Assembly (NCBI GenBank): GCA_023055355.1
Contig: JALJCS010000053.1
Coordinates: forward strand, 124,001 to 188,000
Origin: Agelaius tricolor
Lineage: Eukaryota > Chordata > Aves > Passeriformes > Icteridae
Direction: 5' to 3'
Length of the DNA stretch: 64,000 nt
A program made the translations under genes and the position numbers. Positions 13,186 through 24,629 of the stretch are shown here, piece by piece; position 1 is the first letter of the stretch; every line of letters starts with the position of its first letter. Below the pieces are notes generated by a model. The model saw only the letters and a list, made by a program, of their open reading frames with translations. It was not told the DNA's origin and ran no database searches.

Positions 13186-14646
13186 TTAACGTGAAACGCA
13201 TTCCTCTTTTACCTTAACCAGGTAACCATTAAGCACTGACAAAAACTTCCAAGATATGCCTCCATTCTTTTTTTTTTTTTTAATTCACCACAGGTATGAG
13301 CTCCTCCAGAGACTCAGAGTATTTTTTCGCCTGTCTGGAAAAGATGGATGTGGGAATTAAGGCCAGCTCCAGAGCCTGGTGGAGAAGAGAAATCACACAC
13401 CTGCATATTTTAGTGGAATCCTAAACTTTTGGTTTTGAATTTAGGTAGATAGTGCCTGGCCCACCCACAGATAAGTTTTCATCTTGTCTTCAGCAGAAGA
13501 CAAACCCTTTTTGCCAGAAAAATAAGTGAAAATGTGAAATGAAATATGTGGGGTGAAGGAATTCTCTGGAGACCTCAGGCAACACAGGACACCTGAGGCA
13601 ACACTCACAGTGCCTTGCAGTGGCTGCTCTGGCCCCACACTGCTTTTCCTGATGTTTTCTCTTTTCATTTATTTTTTTTTTTTTCATTTTATGCATGGTT
13701 TGTGCCATGAGTAGAAGTGTGGGGCGAAAAAGGGGCAACACATGTGTCAGGATTCAAGTCTGGCAAGAATTCATTGGTCTTGAGCCATCCATGCACTCCT
13801 GTTGCTGTTGGGATGCATTGAGGCAGTCAGCTCTAGGATACAGCAGGTGATGCTCTGGCTCCTGAGAGAAATAAAGAGAATTAACATGGAGCTGCACATC
13901 ATTTTTCTACTATTGGCACTTCTCAAGCCACAAGGGTGAATTTAGAGGCAATCTAGAGGCACTGGTTAAAGCTCACATGAGAGCCCAGTGAGCTCTGGTG
14001 TTTACTGCACACCCTGAAGGGCAGCCCCCAGAATAAAATGCTCCATTTTTCACTCCCAAAATTCACAACATTCAGGGTTTAACAGTGTGCATTGGTGGAA
14101 CCCAGATCAACAGCATGGGAAGGTAGGAGACAGCAAAAATTCCAGCTCTGCTCAGAAAGAAAGGCATGGTTGTCTTAAAGGAAGAGAGGTCAGGGTTTGT
14201 TTCCTAAAAGTTCACAAAATAAAGAGGTGTGGGACCAGTGTGAGTTACCCTGAAGAGTAGTCTGTCAAATCTCCACACTGAATCAATTTTTTTTTTCAAA
14301 AAGAGGAATTTAACTGATTTTCAAAGCAATCTAAGATCTTACACTCGTTTCCAGTTCCCTCACTTCCAAATAAATAAATGATTGACTGAGACTCTAAATC
14401 AGGACAGAAAAGGAGCAAGAAGAGCAAGATTTCCTTTTTCTGATATCCAAAGTAGGATATATCCCTATACCCCATCAACTACAGCTCAGCTTAGAAAGCT
14501 CTGGAAAACTCAGTCTTGCACAAAACACAAAACAGAGCCTCAAGTGTTATTTCTTACAATGGCAAAATTCAGTTTCTAGGCTTTTTTTTTTTCCTCCCCC
14601 TTTCTTTTCTTTTTGGATTTGTTTATTTCCGTAGCATTCCACTGTT
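13186..14646. other. Unique DNA, no gene seen
   Basis: Single-copy-looking sequence with T-runs at about 13269-13282 and 13671-13684. No repeat family or coding exon was recognised. Its right end would be the short 3' UTR and polyA region of the minus-strand exon candidate at 14647, if that candidate is real. Confidence 0.5.
14622..14627 (-). promoter_or_regulatory. Possible polyadenylation signal (AATAAA) after the exon candidate
   Basis: On the minus strand AATAAA starts 20 nt after the TGA of the candidate exon at 14647-14777. An A-rich stretch follows, ending in an uninterrupted A-run (plus-strand T-run around 14582-14592). This order fits either the 3' end of a gene with a very short UTR or the tail of a retroposed cDNA. 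AATAAA is common in AT-rich DNA, so this is weak on its own. Confidence 0.25.
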
Positions 14647-14777
14647 TCAGAAATAGTCATAAATTGTCATGGCCCAAAACCATGCCCGGGGCTGATTCCA
14701 GCCACAGAACATGAAAGCCCTCTTCTCCAAGTGCTGTGATTTCTCAGGAATGCTGGCCTTGTACTGGTCAATGATGG
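14647..14777 (-). CDS. Candidate 3'-terminal coding exon, unrecognised protein
   Basis: On the minus strand a strong acceptor (a long pyrimidine run ending TTTTTTTCCCTTCAG) precedes an exon. The exon completes a split codon, then runs 42 codons to TGA. GC3 is about 28 of 42 codons although the surroundings are AT-rich. The peptide is rich in charged and aromatic residues, with three Trp and the segment WNQPRAWFWAM before the end IYDYF. I recognise no family. AATAAA follows 20 nt after the stop. Alternatives are a 5'-truncated processed pseudogene or chance, because the pyrimidine tract also belongs to a local low-complexity stretch. No upstream exon with matching phase was established. Confidence 0.25.
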
Positions 14778-14789
14778 CTGAAGGGAAAA

Positions 14790-14851
14790 AAACCCAAAAC
14801 AAATAAACAAACAAACACCCCCACCCCACCCCCCCAAAAAAAAAAAATTAA
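14790..14851. repeat. A/C-rich low-complexity tract
   Basis: AAACCC and AAACAAAT units pass into C-runs (CACCCCCACCCCACC) and a final A-run. On the minus strand it is T/G-rich and supplies the pyrimidine tract of the exon candidate ending at 14777. The closely spaced C-runs could form a G-quadruplex on the minus strand. Confidence 0.7.
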
Positions 14852-15034
14852 AAAGAAAGACAAATTATAACGCAGATGGACCCAAGCCTGGAAAAGCTAA
14901 ATCTTTCATTCTTTGAAGCAAACAAATTATTTCCTTCCATGATGTTGACTTGCATTGATTGCAACAGCCACCCAGACCATCCTCAAACATATTTGAACAA
15001 ATTATACTTGGTAATGATGAAGCAGTTGAAAAAA

Positions 15035-15077
15035 GAAAAAAAAAACAAAACCAAAACCAAAACCCCCCCCAAAAAGT
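15035..15077. repeat. A/C-rich low-complexity tract
   Basis: AAAACC units (AACCAAAACCAAAACC) end in a C-run and a short A-run. It has the same composition class as the tracts at 53050 and 63302, and is the reverse complement type of the T/G tracts. Confidence 0.75.
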
Positions 15078-16902
15078 GATAGAATTTACTACCCCGGCAT
15101 ACAGTGCTAATTATTTTTGCTCATATGCATCTCACAGAAATAAATTTAATGTTAAAAAGACGCTCTGGATAAAAGACATGATTCTATCTAAAAAGGCAAA
15201 ATATAGAAGGAAGGAAACATGAGTGCATTGGCTAGTGAGAGATCATCTATCACAGGACTCACAGCTCAGCCAAGATACTTGTGCCAGCTATTCTGCTGCT
15301 TTATAATTAACAAAGGAAGAAATAGATTGAGGGTTTGGCTCGGAGTTGTTATCTTTCATATGTTAACAATTTCAGGGATTCTTTCCTTTTCTTTCCCTTC
15401 TGCTCTTCAGGGGATGGAGGGGGAAGGGGTGCTAGAGCATGGAGAAGGCAGCACTGTTCTCTGGACCAGCTCAGACCCCTGGAATCCATCCCAGCAATGT
15501 GAGTTTGGATCACTGGGTGACTTTTCAAAAAGCACAGCCTTGACAGAACTTGGCAGGGGCAAAATGCATCCAGCAGAGAACTTCTGGAGCATTTTGCCAT
15601 TGATGCCTAAGAGCCCCACCACAGTGAAAAGCCAGATAATGAACGGCAAGGTGCTCATGGCCACTAAGATTGGCTCATGGCATTTGGGAACATCACAGGC
15701 AAGAGCACAGCTTTGCATCCTCATGGTCACTGAAAGGATTTCACACTAAACTATGATTTATTATTTTTTTTTAAGTATTATTTTGTGAGCACTAAGAAAA
15801 GTACATCTAAGTCCTTAGAGGCCAAGAGCATGCTTGTCTTTAAGCACGAGTCACTTAAATGAGTTTTAAATGGCCAGTTGATAATAATGATTTCCCAAAG
15901 AGGAGCCTATATTTTCTGAAATCTCAGATCTCTAGGCCAGGCAAAATTTTCATAAAGTTTGGTAGGAAAGTTGGTCTAGGAAATACAGGTCTCTGCATCA
16001 AGTAAATGTCCAGCTTGCTCAAATATAACACCCCAAAAAAGCACCTAGCCAACAGAACATAATGAATAATAAGATACACTGAATGTTATCATCAACTTAA
16101 GAAACAACCATTTAAGTTCAGTAACTATTTACAAAGAAAAACAAAGAAAAAACAGGATTAGCTTGTGAACAGTTAACAAAGATATTCTCTTTCATACATA
16201 AACTGAGGATAATTTTTTCACTGATCTAAGTCACCTGTTCTTTAAAACAATGAGATTATTCAAGATTTAATTCTCCCTTTACGTGCATAAAATAGAACAG
16301 TCTAAAAATTCAAACCCTGTTCATCTCCCTGATCCCTGCTGCCTCACAGCCTCAAGGATTTGTTGCTACAATGCTACCTGCCTACCAAGAGAAAGAACTT
16401 CACATTTTTCAGTGAAAGGGGGAAATCTTAATGACTTTTGTACAGAAAAACATTTGGACTCTGATGTGTGCAGAGACATGGAGCTGCAGATAAACAGGCT
16501 CTGCTGTCTTGGACTGATTAACCCATACATAGTAAGGCAAAAAACATGGCAAAAACCAATATTCTGTATAAAACTGATAGACCATTCTTTGCTGCACATT
16601 GCATGTTGTTCAGAAACACCCATAATGTTATTCATGGGGACAGAACCCCACAGTTTTGGGAAAAAAAAGCCCCAAGCCCACAGTAGGTGGAATATATATT
16701 TTTGAACAAACAGCCTGATATTTAAGGCTTTTGAACTTTTGATACCAGGCAAAGTAAGTTTGCTATTATCTTTACTTTCTGTTATGTCCTGAGATTGATC
16801 TGCTTATTTAAGTCCATGCAGTAAGAGAGGACAGAACTTGTATTACTAGGTTTTCAAGTTGTAGTCATCTGATTTCACCAGTTGTGGGGTGTTTTCCTTC
16901 AT
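15078..16902. other. Unique DNA with an unsupported minus-strand frame
   Basis: Single-copy-looking sequence. On the minus strand the frame at 15407-15730 encodes a hydrophobic stretch (STLPFIIWLFTVVGLLGI) that would suit a membrane helix. It is preceded by acceptor-like words (CCTTTCAG, AATCTTAG), but no good donor follows. It lies upstream of the exon candidate at 14647 in minus-strand order. A frame at 16283-16705 (+) has no recognisable features. Confidence 0.45.
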
Positions 16903-17042
16903 GATTTGTTTTTGTTTCTTTGGTTTTTGTTTTGTTTTGTTTTGTTTTTATTTCTTTGTGGGTTTTCTCGGTGAGTTTTTTTGTTGTTGTTGTTGGTTTT
17001 TTGGTGTGGGGTGAGATTTCTTTGGTGGGGTGGGGAAGGGGG
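16903..17042. repeat. T/G-rich tract ending in G-runs
   Basis: TTTTG units (TTTTGTTTTGTTTTG) pass into GTTGTTGTTG and then into four G-runs at 17008-17011, 17027-17030, 17032-17035 and 17038-17042. That fits a G-quadruplex pattern with one longer loop. It lies about 145 bases left of the TTTTCC tract. Confidence 0.75.
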
Positions 17043-17187
17043 CTAGTTATCACCTTTTCTCAAATTACCAGCAACTTCATTAACACTGTTTTAAAATGTC
17101 ATAGAATGTTTATTTGCCTGGGTTGAAAGAGATTTTTTTTTTCCCTTACTGGGCAATGGAAACATCTGCCCAGTTCTCAAAATCCAA

Positions 17188-17502
17188 TCTTTTTCCTTTT
17201 CCTTTTCCTTTTCCTTTTCCTTTTCCTTTTCCTTTTCCTTTTCCTTTTCCTCCTTTTCCTCCTTTTCCTTTTCATTTTCCTCCTTTTCCTTTTCCTCCTT
17301 TTCCTCCTTTTCCTTTTCATTTTCCTCCTTTTCCTTTTCCTTTTCCTTTTCCTTTTCCTTTTCCTTTTCCTTTTCCTTTTCCTTTTCTTTTTCCTTTTCC
17401 TCCTTTTCCTCCTTTTCCTCCTTTTCCTTTTCATTTTCCTCCTTTTCCTTTTCCTTTTCCTTTTCCTTTTCCTTTTCCTTTTCCTTTTCCTTTTCCTTTC
17501 CT
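17188..17502. repeat. (TTTTCC)n polypyrimidine tract with block structure
   Basis: About 315 bases of pure or nearly pure pyrimidine on the plus strand are built on the hexamer CCTTTT. Extra TCC triplets create CCTCCTTTT variants. Three interruptions carrying CATTTTCC (C at about 17273, 17318 and 17432) sit in similar local contexts, which implies duplication of a compound block. Both strands lack stops, so the Pro/Phe-rich and Lys/Glu/Arg-rich frames across it are artefacts. Long homopyrimidine-homopurine DNA can form triplexes. Confidence 0.95.
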
Positions 17503-20500
17503 CCTGAAGAACCACGGAGAAAATTTGCTTTCACTTGGGATTAGGATAGTTTAAAAATTAATAAACATTATAATAAATAAACATTTTGTTTGGATGCAGC
17601 TGTGATGTCATTTAGGATCAAGTGCAAAAAAGGGTTTTGTGCTACTCCTCCTAAGTCATAGTGGGCTAATATTTCATCTGGTTCAGCTCTGCCTTTCAAG
17701 CACACCCAAGACTTTTCTCCCTCATATTTTCAAATTTGAAAAATATTGGAAACATTCCTGAAATCAATTGGGGAATTTTAAAATATAGAGCTAATGCGTC
17801 AACAACTTTTGTGGCTGTTTTTGCACAGAAAGAAAAAATAAGAATCAGAAAGAATTTCTTTTTTTTTTTTTTTTTTTTTATAATGGGAATATTGACTGAA
17901 TTTATTTTTCTAGTCCTTTCTGTCCTCCTCTCTGCTGATAAAGTGCACCACCATGCTCATACTGGGCAATGTTTTCATCTTGTTTGGGTGGACAGAGAAA
18001 TTAAGATGCCTCGTTCATTCCCAGTGCGAAAGGATGGAGAACTGTCAAAAGAATTCTGCTTTAGAAAGAATTCTGAACGTTCACAAGGACCTTTCATTTA
18101 AAATAACGTTGAAAGAAAATTGCTAAACTTACACTACCCTCTAGTAAACTCTTGTTAAAAAAATTTTAGACAAATTTAGACAAATTTTTTTTAGCTTTTC
18201 ACCTACTTTGGTTCCACTGACATTTGTGTTGATGTGCATATATTCAATTTTGCTTCCTATTGTAGTTTATCCCTGGTAAGAAGCCAAAAAGCCTGTGTTG
18301 TTTTCTGCCTTTTGTGCATAATTTTCTGTGCTGATGAGTACCTGGGATTTGAGGTCTAACTCAAACATGGCTGTGGTTAAACTTCTGTCCACTGTTTAAA
18401 GGTTTTTGAATACAAACGTTATTTCAAGTGCTTTAATTAGTCTTTGTACATATTTCCATCAGCTAAATAGCTTCTGAAAATGAGTTATATTAAACAACAT
18501 TAAAAGAGGAGACAGATGTATTAAAAGAAGAGTAAAACTATAAAGGTAATAAAATTTGCAAGTTTGCAAAATGTAATTGAGAGTCTTGCTTTCATTATAC
18601 GCTAACATTTTATCACATTTACTCCTCTGATTTGCTCTACAAAATTTGGCTTCATTTAAAACATGGGGTTAGCAGTGGGGAATCTTAGTTTAAAAAAAAA
18701 AACACCCAAAAAACAGGTAAATTTGAAAACACCAGTGCACAGAGCACGAGGAAATCTCTCTAGAATGGATGACAGCCATAAAATTTTGTGTATCTTGCTT
18801 GTGTCTTCTGCTCAAGAGCACATTATGGCTCTGTGTTGCTGGTTTTGATGTATAGATTTAAGTCAGATTGCACTTATGTCAACCGCCCTGATTTATGCTC
18901 ATGACATTACTTGGGAGTGATCTTGCTCGTACCAGTGATTGTTCCAATGATCATTTGAATTATTGCAGGGAGATAAAGATATCCCTGAAGATAATTTCCT
19001 TCCAGCTGGGCCTGTGAGGAGCAGCTCACAGGTCTTGGGAATTGTATTTGAGAAATAAAGTAATTCACATGTGCCTCACACTGATTAAGAGCCTGGCTTT
19101 TGGATTTTAAAGGTATTTGGCTTATTTCATTAGCTTGCATAGCGTAACAATTACAGATTTATAACAACAGCATTGACAAAAATGCATTTCAACCTTTAAA
19201 AAAAAATTTTAGTATAAAAACTGTGGACAAATCATAGCTGCTCATGAGAGTAAAAACATTATCTAGAGTTTAAGGAGGAAATCCACCTTTTTGACTATAG
19301 AGCCAGGAACGATACCCCTAAAATTCCAAATCTGTGTCATCAACCCATCCCTCCAAGGCACAAAACTTGTGCTGACACTGCAGACCTGGGTGGATTGTCA
19401 GGGATAATTTGATATCCCTCTTGATGGAATGATCCTGTGATGCCCCTGTTGAAAAAAAAAATGCAGGAAAAAACCCAGCAAAAAGGAAAATCTCCATCAG
19501 ACAACCAGAGACTGATCCTCAGAGACTAAAAAAGGACTTAATTTCATTATTTTACTGCTTTCTGTAGTATCAGAGGAGCTTTAAGGCTGTTGCTTGAAAC
19601 AAACAAAAGTCAGGATATTTGGGGAATCTCACAATAGTTTAAAAAAGGTTTCTCCCCAGCTTTGTTATCTGTCACAGTTGTTAGCTCTGGTTCTTTGGCT
19701 CTCCCAGGACTATACAAACTTTTAATTAACTAGGAATGATGTCTGCACACACTGAAAACTCAATATTTCTGCAGAATAACACCAGGTAGGCCGAGCTGCA
19801 GTCAGGATTACAACAGGAAGGTGTTTACTTGTTTTTCCTGCACCTGCCAGATTTAAAAGATACTTTTTTCTCCATCAGCTTGGTCACTTTTAATGGCTCT
19901 GCAAAACTAGTGAAATTTTAACAATCAGAAATGTGTCATTCATGTTGCAAAAATTACCTGAGCTTCTGCTTGGGGTCAGTGGTGAATATATACAAAAATT
20001 TTACTCCAAAGCTTTAAAAGCAGGTATGTTATTTTAAAACTTTATCGGCATTACTTGCCACTTGTGCTTCTGGTATTATTTGGCTCCTTGTTCTGTGGAC
20101 CTTGCTTTCATTTTGCTTGGGAAATGAGGCTTGTGGTTAAGATGGTTAAATTAAAAGAGATGAAAACTCAATTTACTTCCCACAGTCACCATTCACTGCC
20201 TTGGTGGATATCCAAGTTCCTCTAAAATCATTTATTTCATGCTGTAGCCAGGGCTCTCTTTATCTTCACCTGACAAAGGAAGGCTGAGCTCCATCTCCAA
20301 GGTCACTGCCTTTGTAGCACAAAATAACTGCATTTTCCTTTCCACCTTCTTCGGGGGGTTTCGCTAATAGTGGATAAGCATCTGCCCTTGTACACCAAAG
20401 ATGGTTTTAGAGGTTCAGCCTCTGCCTGACCTGCAGAGAGGAGGAACCTGTGGCAGTCCTGCAAAGGGATCTCTCCACTCACAATCAATAGCCCATTAAA

Positions 20501-21549
20501 TTTTTCTTTCTGAGGTCCCCTGTTGAGTCACCAGAGATGGCTGGGGAAGGCAGCTATTTCACTTTTATTTTACAGCTATTTTACCTGTGCACATCTTTCT
20601 CCTCCTGCCATCTCTTCATTCCTATTTTTGGTTTCTTGCCTTGGGAACAAACACATCAGTTCTTTACACATCTCCTAGAGTTTTTTCCTCTTCTCTTAAG
20701 AAAATTGATTTTCTTTTTTAAAAGCATTGTTAAGGTCGTGTCAGGCTGCTATCTTATACTTGTTACTTCACAAAATACAATCTCTGGGCTATACAAAATA
20801 GTCTGAAAGCTTTCTGGGAGCTGGAAAATGGGAACATTCTGAGTGTTTTTTTCCAATACCATTCTACTAATGGCACTGTTAGATCTAGAAAATAATATCC
20901 ATTTCCCTTTGCAAGCAATCTGTGCTTACAAAAAAGCCTTCTTCACTGTTTGTTTTTCTCTTCTTCTTTGTTGTTTTGTTGGTTTTTTTACCCTAGAGGA
21001 AAGATGGAGCTTCTGGGTGTTTTGCAGTGAGATCTCCTTGTACTTCTTGAACAATGCAGCAGAGATTTTTATGATGAGAGTGAATATGAAGTACTCACCA
21101 AATGGTATCCCAGATTCATACTAAGCATTTAATTACCTTGAGATTTTAATGGCACAAAGTCTCTTTCATTTTGAGATGGTTGTAAAATCTTGGAAAAAAA
21201 AATATTAACTCCGACTTTGAGAAAGACGGGGGCGGTAAATCTTTTTCCTTACACATATGACAAATTCTACAGGAATAGACATCTTCCTCCTCTTTCTCCC
21301 TTCAAAGGTGAAACAAACAAACGTGAATAGGGATTACCTCACCATCTGACATTTGAAGCTGGACACTGTTTCACAAGAGCAGACAACCCCTGTGCCAGGC
21401 TGTGAGCTCAGCTGAAGGGAACAGGAGCACAGGGACAGCAGCGGTCACTGAGTCAGGAGAGCTGCTCTGGGCTGGCTGGGACAGCCACAAACTCCAGTGC
21501 CAAGATTTGGGCATCTGGGCCCTCACAAACAGCATTTTACTTGGATATC
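17503..21549. other. Unique DNA, no gene seen
   Basis: Mostly AT-rich single-copy-looking sequence. It holds a 21-base T-run at 17859-17879, a small AGACAAATTT duplication near 18167-18186 and an A-run at about 18693-18702. A minus-strand frame at 18907-19140 is too short and anonymous to call. Confidence 0.55.
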
Positions 21550-22154
21550 TGTAGCATTGTGTGTTCTGTACGGGTTCTATTGTCAAGTTGGTTATTTTTT
21601 ATCAGTTAAGATTATGGTTTGACCCTCGGTTCCCCCCATGTTCTCCCTCATAATGGTTTGTTCCTCCCACCAGTTACCTGTCCATCATTGTAACCACCCT
21701 CCCCCTTTCTTTCCAGAATTTTCTATGTCAATCATCCCTTACTTAAGATATGATTTGTCCCCTGAGCCTTTTCCCTCCCCTGTGCCATTCCTATTGGTTC
21801 AGTTGTGTCCCTCGCTCCTCCCCTGGGCTTCGTTCATTGGTTGCCTCGTGTCTCCTCCCATCATGCCCTTCCCCTTTATAAGTGCCTCCCCAATGGTTGT
21901 TTCTCTGACACCATTACTGGCCCTAGCTGAGTCAATAAAGCACCTTGGCATCCATTAACGTGTGTGCTCCTTCCTTCCTTCGCCTCAGTGCTTTGCAGTC
22001 CTGCTCTCGCTGTGTCATCACTTCACAGATGGAGCCACTGCTCGGGGGTTCTGGCAGAGAACCTGGGAGTGGTGGGATTCGTGGTGTCCATGGGTCACTC
22101 TGAGAGCGGCTAGCTGGCACCCGTCAGCTCCTGTGGCCGCGGGACGAGACTGCA
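21550..22154 (+). mobile_element. Solo LTR, 605 bp, class II (ERVK-like) endogenous retrovirus
   Basis: The element starts TGTAGC, ends CTGCA and is flanked on both sides by GATATC (21544-21549 and 22155-22160), a perfect 6-bp target-site duplication. TG...CA ends with 6-bp duplications are typical of class II (betaretrovirus-like/ERVK) integrations. The promoter-polyA order fixes the sense as plus: two ATTGG (inverted CCAAT) boxes near 21791 and 21836, TTTATAAG at 21875-21882, AATAAA at 21934-21939, then a GC-rich U5. No primer-binding site or gag/pol/env is present, so it is a recombined solo LTR. The exact family name is not assigned. Confidence 0.85.
21791..21939 (+). promoter_or_regulatory. 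LTR promoter and polyadenylation elements
   Basis: Inside the 605-bp LTR, two ATTGG boxes, a TATA-like TTTATAAG (21875-21882) and AATAAA (21934-21939) lie in normal U3-R order, with 52 bases from the end of TATA to AATAAA. These elements look undamaged and could still drive or terminate host transcripts. Activity is not shown by sequence. Confidence 0.55.
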
Positions 22155-22229
22155 GATATCTGATGGTCCAGCAGTGCTCTATGTTCTCTTTCCTTCACCT
22201 GTCTGCACCTCTCTGAAAATACAGATCAC

Positions 22230-22745
22230 ATTGGTGAGGGCACACCTCGAGTGCTGTGTCCAGTTTGGGCGGGAATTTGGGACACTGGAGTATGTCCAGA
22301 GGGGGAAAAGAGGCTGGAGAGGGGCTGGGAACACAAACCCTGTGAGGAACCACTGAGGGAGCTGGGGGTGCTCAGCCTGGAGAAAAGGAGATGACGTTGT
22401 TACTCTCTACAGCTCACTGAAAGGTGGTTCTGGTTAGGTGGGGTTGGTCTCTTTCTCCAGGCAGCACTGACACAACCAGAGGACACAGCCTCAAGCTGCA
22501 CCAAGGGAAATAATAGGTTTGATACTCAGAAAAAGTGTTTTCCAGGAAGAGTGATGAAGTTCTGGAATGGCTGCCCGGGGAGGTGGTGGAGTCCCCATCC
22601 CTGGGTGTGTTTAACAAAGCCTGGATGTGGCACTGGGTGCCAGGGTTTAGTTGAGGTGTTGGGGCTGGGTTGCACTTGATGATCTTGAAGGTTTCTTCCA
22701 ACTTGGTGATTCTGTGAATTCTGTGGATTCTGTGAATTGTGATTG
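22230..22745 (+). mobile_element. CR1 LINE, 5'-truncated 3' end
   Basis: This longer CR1 3' segment starts near the motif CACCTCGAGTGCTGTGTCCA. It continues through GAGCTGGGGGTGCTCAGCC, CACAGCCTCAAGCTGC, GAGTCCCCATCCCTGG and CTTGATGATCTTGAAGG, and finishes with several ATTCTGTG units. The last 158 bases match the CR1 at 5769-5927 with about nine differences, in the same orientation. It lies only 75 bases right of the solo LTR. No intact ORF2 remains. Confidence 0.92.
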
Positions 22746-24629
22746 TCATTGATCTGCTGATTCCTTCTGATGAAGGTTACAACACACACTCTTTGGATTA
22801 AGGGAGCTCAGGATCAGCCCTCCCTTGCTCACCCCTCAGACACCTGAACCCAGCAGAGGTGTTTGGCTTGCTGGTTTTGGCTTGTTTTTATTTTTCTTCT
22901 GTATTCAGCCTACAGTGAGAGCCAACCCTGCAGGTGGGATGGACAAACGGACCTTCAGCAGGAAGAAGGGACATTAAAAAATGTGAGTCGCTGGCTGCTT
23001 GACAGCCTTGGATGGTGGAGGTGAGGGGAAAGAAGGCAAATGTGTACACTACCTTGTTGATGAAAAGAAAGAAATAAATGTCATATATGAGATTCACCCG
23101 TTCCATGTAGGCAAGGTGAGGCCAGAATCAATATTGGCATAGGCAGTAGTGAGATATCCCTCAGGGAGCTGTGTTAGTTGAGGACTGGTAATGTCAAAAT
23201 GTACATGAACTTGTGAGCACACCAATGTGCAGGAACGTGGTTTGTTGTGACACACTCCTGCGCTCCTGGAGAGGCTATCCTTTCAGTGGAAAAAGAGCTC
23301 CACAACATTTCCCCCCTCCTCTCCTGTGGTATTCAAAAATTTCCCTTCTTTGTGATTTATTCTGTCACAAAATCTCCCTAAAAGGCCGATGTGGCTCCTG
23401 TTGTTTGATGGTGACAGAACTGTGAGGAAAGAAAACAGCTCCATCAGCCTCCAGCAGGGCATCAGAAAGGGAAACAAGAAGCAAATATATTGAAAATATG
23501 TTGTGGAACCATTTGAAAACCCCAGTGTACCGAGGTCGGTATCTCTAATCACATTTCTACCACACCAACACCAGTCTGAAGTGGAACTTACCAAAATCTC
23601 CTCACAGCTCAGGTGAGATATACCTTGTGCTGCAGGGACTTGGGCTGGCTGAGGTTTAGAAGAGAATGGGAAACAGCTTCAAAAAGACATTTGTGAAGTA
23701 CTTAGCCCTTCACATGAAGAGAAGGAATTGGGTTATTTTTGTAGGAGAGGATGCAAATCTCACTGTAGCAATTTCTCTCACAGCAGTTTAGGTCTGAGTA
23801 ACCCCACAAACTTTATTTGAATATTTTTTTTCCCCTTAGAGTGAGCTTTCTTCCACACAATGAGAGCCTTAGATGGGTGTTGCAACTCTTCAAGTCCCTT
23901 TCCAGCAGGATTAAGTGTTCTATTCATACAAAACTCGAACTGGGGCCAAAAAAACAAATGAGAGGAGCACCACCCCTATGAGCTACCCGTGATGCAGCAT
24001 TTCTACTCGTTCTGCTGTGATCTCAGAAATCCCTTTCTTTCAGATGCAGCAGGTCCCTCCATGGTGATCTTTCTTTCAGCAGATGGATGCCACACCAGCT
24101 TCATCCACTGACCTTGTCGGGGGTGAAGAAAGCATCTCTGAATCTAAAAACTCATAGCTGGTCTTGAGTTCAGCCAATGGGCAAAGATTTGGCTGTAGAC
24201 TGGCCATTGTTTTAAATTTCCTGTGGCCAGCTATTTGGCTGTAGTTGGGGGGAAAAAAAGCCACTCTCTAGAATTTTCCACGTTCCTGTTCTACAAAAAG
24301 CCTGGCCTAAAGCCTGGTGAAACCCACAGGATTTTCCTGGGCAGAGGACAGATCACCCTGAGTTCAGGCAGATTTCTGGGTGAGTTTTTGGATCACTCTG
24401 CTCACCTCAGGCCTGTGCAGAGGGCTGGAGGAAAAGACAAGCCCGAGGGGGAGTTCCTGACCAGCAGGAACACCTGATCCAAGTTCTGGGGAGTCCTGGG
24501 AGGAGAAGTTCTGCTGCTGTGGCACTCAACCCACACATCGCACTCTGTCAGCCTGCTGAACTGGCCCCTTCGCTCCTGCTCGGCTCTGGGTGTTGCAATT
24601 GTGCCTGTCATTTGTTCTTCCAGCTAATT
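22746..24629. other. Unique DNA, no gene seen
   Basis: Mixed-composition sequence. Short frames on both strands (for example 23283-23594 on the minus strand) show no motif. Nothing else was recognised. Confidence 0.5.

Noticed and set aside
17091..17554. Long Lys/Glu/Arg-rich and Pro/Phe-rich frames
   Set aside because: They are translations of the TTTTCC repeat, which has no stop in any frame.
22888..23106. Minus-strand frame considered as a retroviral pol remnant
   Set aside because: No reverse transcriptase, integrase or protease motif is visible.
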